A DNA stretch of 64,000 nt from Cylicocyclus nassatus (Eukaryota > Nematoda > Chromadorea > Rhabditida > Strongylidae). The translations under genes and the position numbers were made by a program. Each line of letters opens with the position of its first letter. The first letter of the stretch is position 1. Shown here piece by piece: positions 59,892-64,000 of the stretch. The notes under the pieces are model-generated. The model was not told where the DNA came from, did no database searches, and saw only the letters and a list, made by a program, of their open reading frames with translations. The stretch is from positions 48,481,585-48,545,584 of the forward strand of contig CATQJL010000316.1 in NCBI GenBank assembly GCA_958299035.1, given 5' to 3'.

Positions 59892-61260
59892 GAAGCGAGG
59901 TACAGTCTACTCTAATCGGGATCAGGCCGAACCATCGGCGTAAATTTGCGCGCTCACAGCGCCAGCGGTCTGCCCCGCATATGTGCGCTGTCGGAGAGAG
60001 CAAGAATTGAAGAGAGAGCAGAGAAGCAGTGAGCGTGACCGCGAAACACTAGCGACGCGGAGTCCCGCCATGCCAATTTTGGCCTGGTTGGGATTGAGGC
60101 AGACTGTATAGCCACGCTGCGGTGATGTCACATGAATCGGGTAATTGTGGGTCGTGCTTTCAATACGAGCATTGAAGTTTGATGAAGGTGTGGTTAAAGG
60201 ATCACAAGCCAACTTGGCCATAGTACCCTGTAAGAGCATTTTAGGCAAGTTTCTGGGTTTGCTACTCACATGCTTTGCGCTAAATTTCGCTCTTAGTCTT
60301 TTTTTGATTTTCGTGTGATTTTGATCTCTTCAAGACTAGAGGAAGTTAGCTTCTGGTAAATTAGTCTACTTATCAAAAGATACTTCTGATCAGCATTTGT
60401 TTGCACAGCCTGGGAAAAGTCTTAAAATAAAAAAACAACTTAAAAACATCACCGGCAAACGCACAAGTCAAATTATGCACAAACACAAGCATGCACATCA
60501 AAGATGTCATGAGCAAACACAAGAGATCATTTTGTTGGTAAATTAATGCTTCGTTGAAAGAAAATGAAACAGACTGCTTAGCACCTTGTTTTTGACATCG
60601 AGTAGTGCCGGTACTGTTGCAGCGAGATCATTACGATTGTGAATGCGATGAAAACTAATAAAATGGAAGTGAATCTTTTGAGCAAAAGTGGAGGCTCACT
60701 GATATCATTCCAGCCAAGAATATAACAAAAGGATAGAATGGAACGCAAATCTCGTGCACGGGATGCGATGCTTTCTCATGACAGGTCAGTTCCACTGAGT
60801 GTGATGCTTCCAATTGGACGTTAGAGATAACACCTTTAGCATTTATGCTATACAGAGTGTCCCAAAAAAATGTGCCTACTGTTTGATTGTTAATAACTCT
60901 CTTGTAATGAAGTCTTTCGAGATGCTTTAGGTGCCATTTTGTAATGCTAGCTTAACTTAGATATACGGTAAAGACCGAATCACCCATCTCTTTTCATTAC
61001 TGTAAGATTACGGTAGAAATTCAAAGAGGGTTTTGAGGAAGGAAACAAAAGAGCTTGAGAACTTTCACACTGGGCTAATTTGAGTTGCCGATTCCAAATG
61101 TGAAGTTCGCAACTTACCATGATGCTTCATCAAAAAGTTATGCGAGGTAAACAGTGGCGGCCATTTTTTCAGTGTTCCTAAAAAATGCGATCACACCGTT
61201 AGAAAACTCCGCAAACCTGTACATAATTGAGTATTGAGCACAGCGTCCACGAAAACCCTA
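59892..61260. other. Gene-free stretch with a mariner-like end
   Basis: No gene is supported. TACAGAGTGTCCCAAAAAAA at 60,851 is a typical mariner-like terminus, but its inverted partner is not visible before the gypsy relic. Confidence 0.45.
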
Positions 61261-61272
61261 TTAAACAAGTTT

Positions 61273-63427
61273 TCACATTTTCTCGAGAGTTTTCGAAAGA
61301 TGCGCCTCTTGTTGGCAGTGGTATTTATCCTTCAGCTCCTGGTGAGCAGGTTGTTGAATGCACCACTCTAATCCAAGCACATTAGTATGTGCCGTCATGT
61401 CAGCAGCACCCATTTCCATGGATAGGTCTGTCTGTTCTGCCATTCTTAACTGTAAAGTAAGTGAAGAATCTTCCTTCAATCTTCATAGGTAACCCATCTG
61501 CCGTTTTCACTGGCACTGCATAAGATTCAAGGCTCGGAGAACCAATCATCTTCCATCTCTGACGAAATATCGGTGTAATATAAGCTCATCGAGTTGAAAA
61601 CCAATTGATTGTTTAATTTAACATTGAGGTACGTCCGAGCAGTCTGTGCGGTGAAGCTAAAATCTTTTTGCAGTGCCTCCTTTTGCGATGAAACATTTTC
61701 TCTGTGCACGATGTCCTCCTTCGAGTTTGGAGCGTAAGTATGGACACATATTTTTTGAGGTGCGGTTTTCCGCAGTTAAAGCATTTGTTCTTTTTGTGAA
61801 CAACATGAAAGTCAGCGACTCCTTCCATGAGTTGTCTTTCTTTAGTGCCTTCAGATTTTCGCACTCATCGACTAATTCTTCAATAGCCAATGGACCATCC
61901 TTATGCGCGTTTAGCCTATGGAGCATCTTCAAGCGAATGTCGCGGAAGGAAGGATCTTGGAATCCTGCGACAAACTGCAACGTCTTCACTCCAGTGTAGT
62001 CCAGTTCGTTCATCTGGGCTTCCTCATCCATGCGCTTGATCGGATTCGCGTAACCGCGAAAAGATGTGTGTTCTATCGTGAGTGGTGGACAGTCTATTTT
62101 GAGGCACTTGTATCTTCTTCGTACAAGTGCGTTCCTGGATGCGAAAGTCGTTAACCTGGCGACTGTCGACTCGAAGTCCAGTTCGTGCGGTTTCAATGGG
62201 AGGATGTCATCTGCGTCTCTGCGGTAAGAATCCTCACTCATCTTTGCTAGAATGAGGTCCTTTTTCTGTCATCGGGCATTTCGGCCTGCTTGATTATGGG
62301 GCCGTACCTGCTAAAGGATATTCGTCGACGACTGCCCCGTTTAGTGCATTTACACCACCGCAGGCGTGCCTCGTTGGGGCCTTTCCAGCTTGACAGTACG
62401 CTGCAGCGCGCCGGGACTTCATAGCTCGCAGCAACACTGTCCTTTAGCCTCTTTTGTTGATTTAAGTATTTCGCATCGTTTTTTCTTCTTATTTTTCATT
62501 TCAGGCAATCAACCGTTCTATGTCTACGTGAGACCATCGTCGCGAGCAAAATAGAAAAAAGAATGACCTTATTTGTAGTTGCAGTGGTGGATGTCATAGC
62601 TATAATTGGGATTGCATATTTTCTTCAATGTTTTACAATGATTTGAAATGTTTCCTGGGACATACCACTGAACTGATTACTTCAAAACCCCTACATCAGG
62701 GACACCATGTAGGAGTGTTGAAATAAACATTTGGCCTCATCTAAGGAAACTTCATGATACCACCACTGTTTATGGACAAAGCACACCCTTTCACCCAACT
62801 TTACCCGAGGAGATGTTCACGTTTTGAAAAAGAATGTTTGGTGGGTGAAAAGGGAGAGGAATTCAAGAAATGTGTTCTAAACAAATTTTACGTAGAACAT
62901 TTGAACATCGAGAGAACCTAAGAAAAAGGGAAAACGAATGACTGACTGAAATACGTAAACTAAGAAGAAAAAACGATGTGAAATACTTAAATCAACAAAA
63001 GAGGCTAAAGGACAGTGTTGCTGCGAGCTACGAAGTCCCGGCGCGCTGCAGCGTACTGTCAAGCTGGAAAGGCTCCAAAGAGGCACGCCTGCGGTGGTGT
63101 AAATGCACTAAACGGGGCAGTCGTCGACGAATATCCTTTAAAACAATAGCTAAAAGTTGTACCTGATTTTTTCGTCAAGCACGAAATTCTGCACGTTACG
63201 GGTAACTTGGTCGCAGGTTTCTTTATTCTTCTGTCCGAGTCTTGTTGATTCTGGAGGGCCTTGAACAGCAACATGGTTTCTTCATGTTGTGCACTCGCTT
63301 CTTGCTGGACCCTCATTCGTTCTTCATGCTGCGCCCACATCTGCTCTTGCAGGATCTTCATTTGTACTTGTTGGCTTCTGATCTGCTCTTGCCGGATCTT
63401 CATTTGTTCTTCGTGTTGAATTCTCAT
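61273..63427 (-). pseudogene. Decayed Ty3/gypsy gag-protease relic
   Basis: Minus-strand pieces in order: a glutamine-rich coiled-coil N-terminus of gag (63,160-63,427; repeated QEQM/EERM units); the main gag body (61,657-62,241) with a TFASRNALVRRRYKCLKI block and IEELVDECENLKAL; a damaged zinc knuckle, KCFNCGKPHLKKY, in which the last cysteine is tyrosine; and protease remnants (61,527-61,709, TYLNVKLNNQLVF; 61,273-61,479, NVLGLEW) in which the expected DTG/DTA active site is lost. No reverse transcriptase follows and no LTR is recognised. Gag is split by a long-TIR insertion at 62,311-63,158. The layout resembles Ty3/gypsy elements common in nematodes. Confidence 0.78.
62311..63158. mobile_element. 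848-bp element with about 185-bp inverted repeats, inserted in gag
   Basis: The arms at about 62,312-62,500 and 62,955-63,140 are near-perfect inverted copies (outer TAAAGGATATTCGTCGACGA and TCGTCGACGAATATCCTTTA). GTACCTG occurs on both sides (62,304-62,310 and 63,159-63,165), a candidate 7-bp target duplication. The right side has about 18 extra bases between arm and duplication, so one end may be incomplete. The central 450 bp has no transposase. Long arms suggest a Mutator-like or foldback element. Confidence 0.82.
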
Positions 63428-63661
63428 CTGCTCGATGAGAGCAAGATTAGGTTTCCCTCCATTGCTGGTGCTGCCGTCCTTGGCGTCGGTCTTTCAGCCA
63501 TCCTTGATCTGGAGCATTCGGCTGTTTTGGGCATAGTGAGCTTCGTCCCTAATCGCCATTGTTATGTACCAGAGCGGATGCAGAGAAGCCTATATCCGAG
63601 AGATCACGCCGCAAGAATGAGAAGTGTACGACTGTCACGACTATATATGGCTGAGTGATTT

Positions 63662-63700
63662 ATTAGGTCGTTCCGAAAGTAATGTCGCTTTTTTCAAATG
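63662..63700 (+). repeat. Mariner-like element end near the window edge
   Basis: ATTAGGTCGTTCCGAAAGTA, with TTAGG...GAAAGTAATG, is the type of terminus found on nematode mariner-derived elements. The partner end is not in the remaining 300 bp, so the element probably runs past the window. No gene is seen from here to 64,000. Confidence 0.6.
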
Positions 63701-64000
63701 AACACCACATTTCGTGGAATCAAGAATTTTAAGAGCTCTTGGGATCAGTCGATGCAGAATTTCATCCTCTTTCTAATGATTGTAATCCCATTGCATAATA
63801 TGCAATGAGTTCTCAAAAAATTACTAAAACCTGCGACTTATGCTTTTTGTCATGGTCAAGTTCGGCTATTTTTCTATATTTTCGTACTGATTCCCCGAAG
63901 ATGTGCAAGTCACAAATAAATAGAGCAAACCCTATAGGACACAAAACAATTTTCTTCCTCTTTCTTAGTTTGCTTCTTGGAGTTTGTAGAACCAATTTTT

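Noticed and set aside
1..64000. CRISPR arrays, rRNA genes, bacterial operons
   Set aside because: No spaced direct repeats, no rRNA signatures, and clear spliceosomal introns show a eukaryotic genome.

Overview
This is a eukaryotic window, almost certainly from a nematode. Short phase-compatible introns end in TTTCAG-type acceptors. The genes include a secreted lipid-binding protein of the As-p18/LBP type, a nematode-specific serpentine chemoreceptor and an M6/PLP neuronal membrane protein. Two 5' ends look like spliced-leader (trans-splice) acceptors. The mix of RTE, Ty3/gypsy, hAT, mariner and PIF-like debris suggests a clade V strongylid such as a hookworm; that placement is inference. Bacterial features (operators, Shine-Dalgarno sites, CRISPR) do not apply.

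Layout: 1-13,096 is AT-rich and gene-poor, with dispersed repeat relics and a perfect 44-bp palindrome at 11,764. From 13,097 to 15,943 lies a young, complete LTR retrotransposon with two 221-bp LTRs, an ATAG target duplication and a gag-protease frame, but no reverse transcriptase. 16,512-17,456 is a terminal-inverted-repeat element. 17,457-24,686 holds no gene I can support. A nine-exon chemoreceptor gene (+ strand, 24,762-32,475, 360 aa) follows; its introns carry at least five small transposons and it ends with a 53-nt GC-AG intron.

Two minus-strand genes come next: a small coiled-coil protein resembling dysbindin (33,281-34,403) and an M6/PLP tetraspan gene (36,159-39,183). After a repeat-rich gap with a hAT element showing a perfect 8-bp target duplication, the secreted fatty-acid-binding protein gene lies at 43,766-45,665 on the + strand. 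46-52 kb is repeat territory, including a broken RTE-type LINE with a hAT element nested inside. A five-exon minus-strand gene of unknown family was assembled at 53,741-54,937. 55-60 kb is dominated by inverted repeats, including a 255-bp cluster of hairpins and a 1-kb foldback. 61.2-63.4 kb is a decayed Ty3/gypsy gag-protease whose gag is split by an 848-bp long-inverted-repeat element.

The host genes appear functionally independent: a sensory receptor, a neuronal membrane protein, a vesicle/lysosome-related coiled-coil protein and a secreted lipid carrier. The window is otherwise shaped by transposons. All gene models were assembled by eye from splice signals and frame continuity; in each assembled model the exon phases agree and the coding length divides by three. 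They have not been tested against transcripts.
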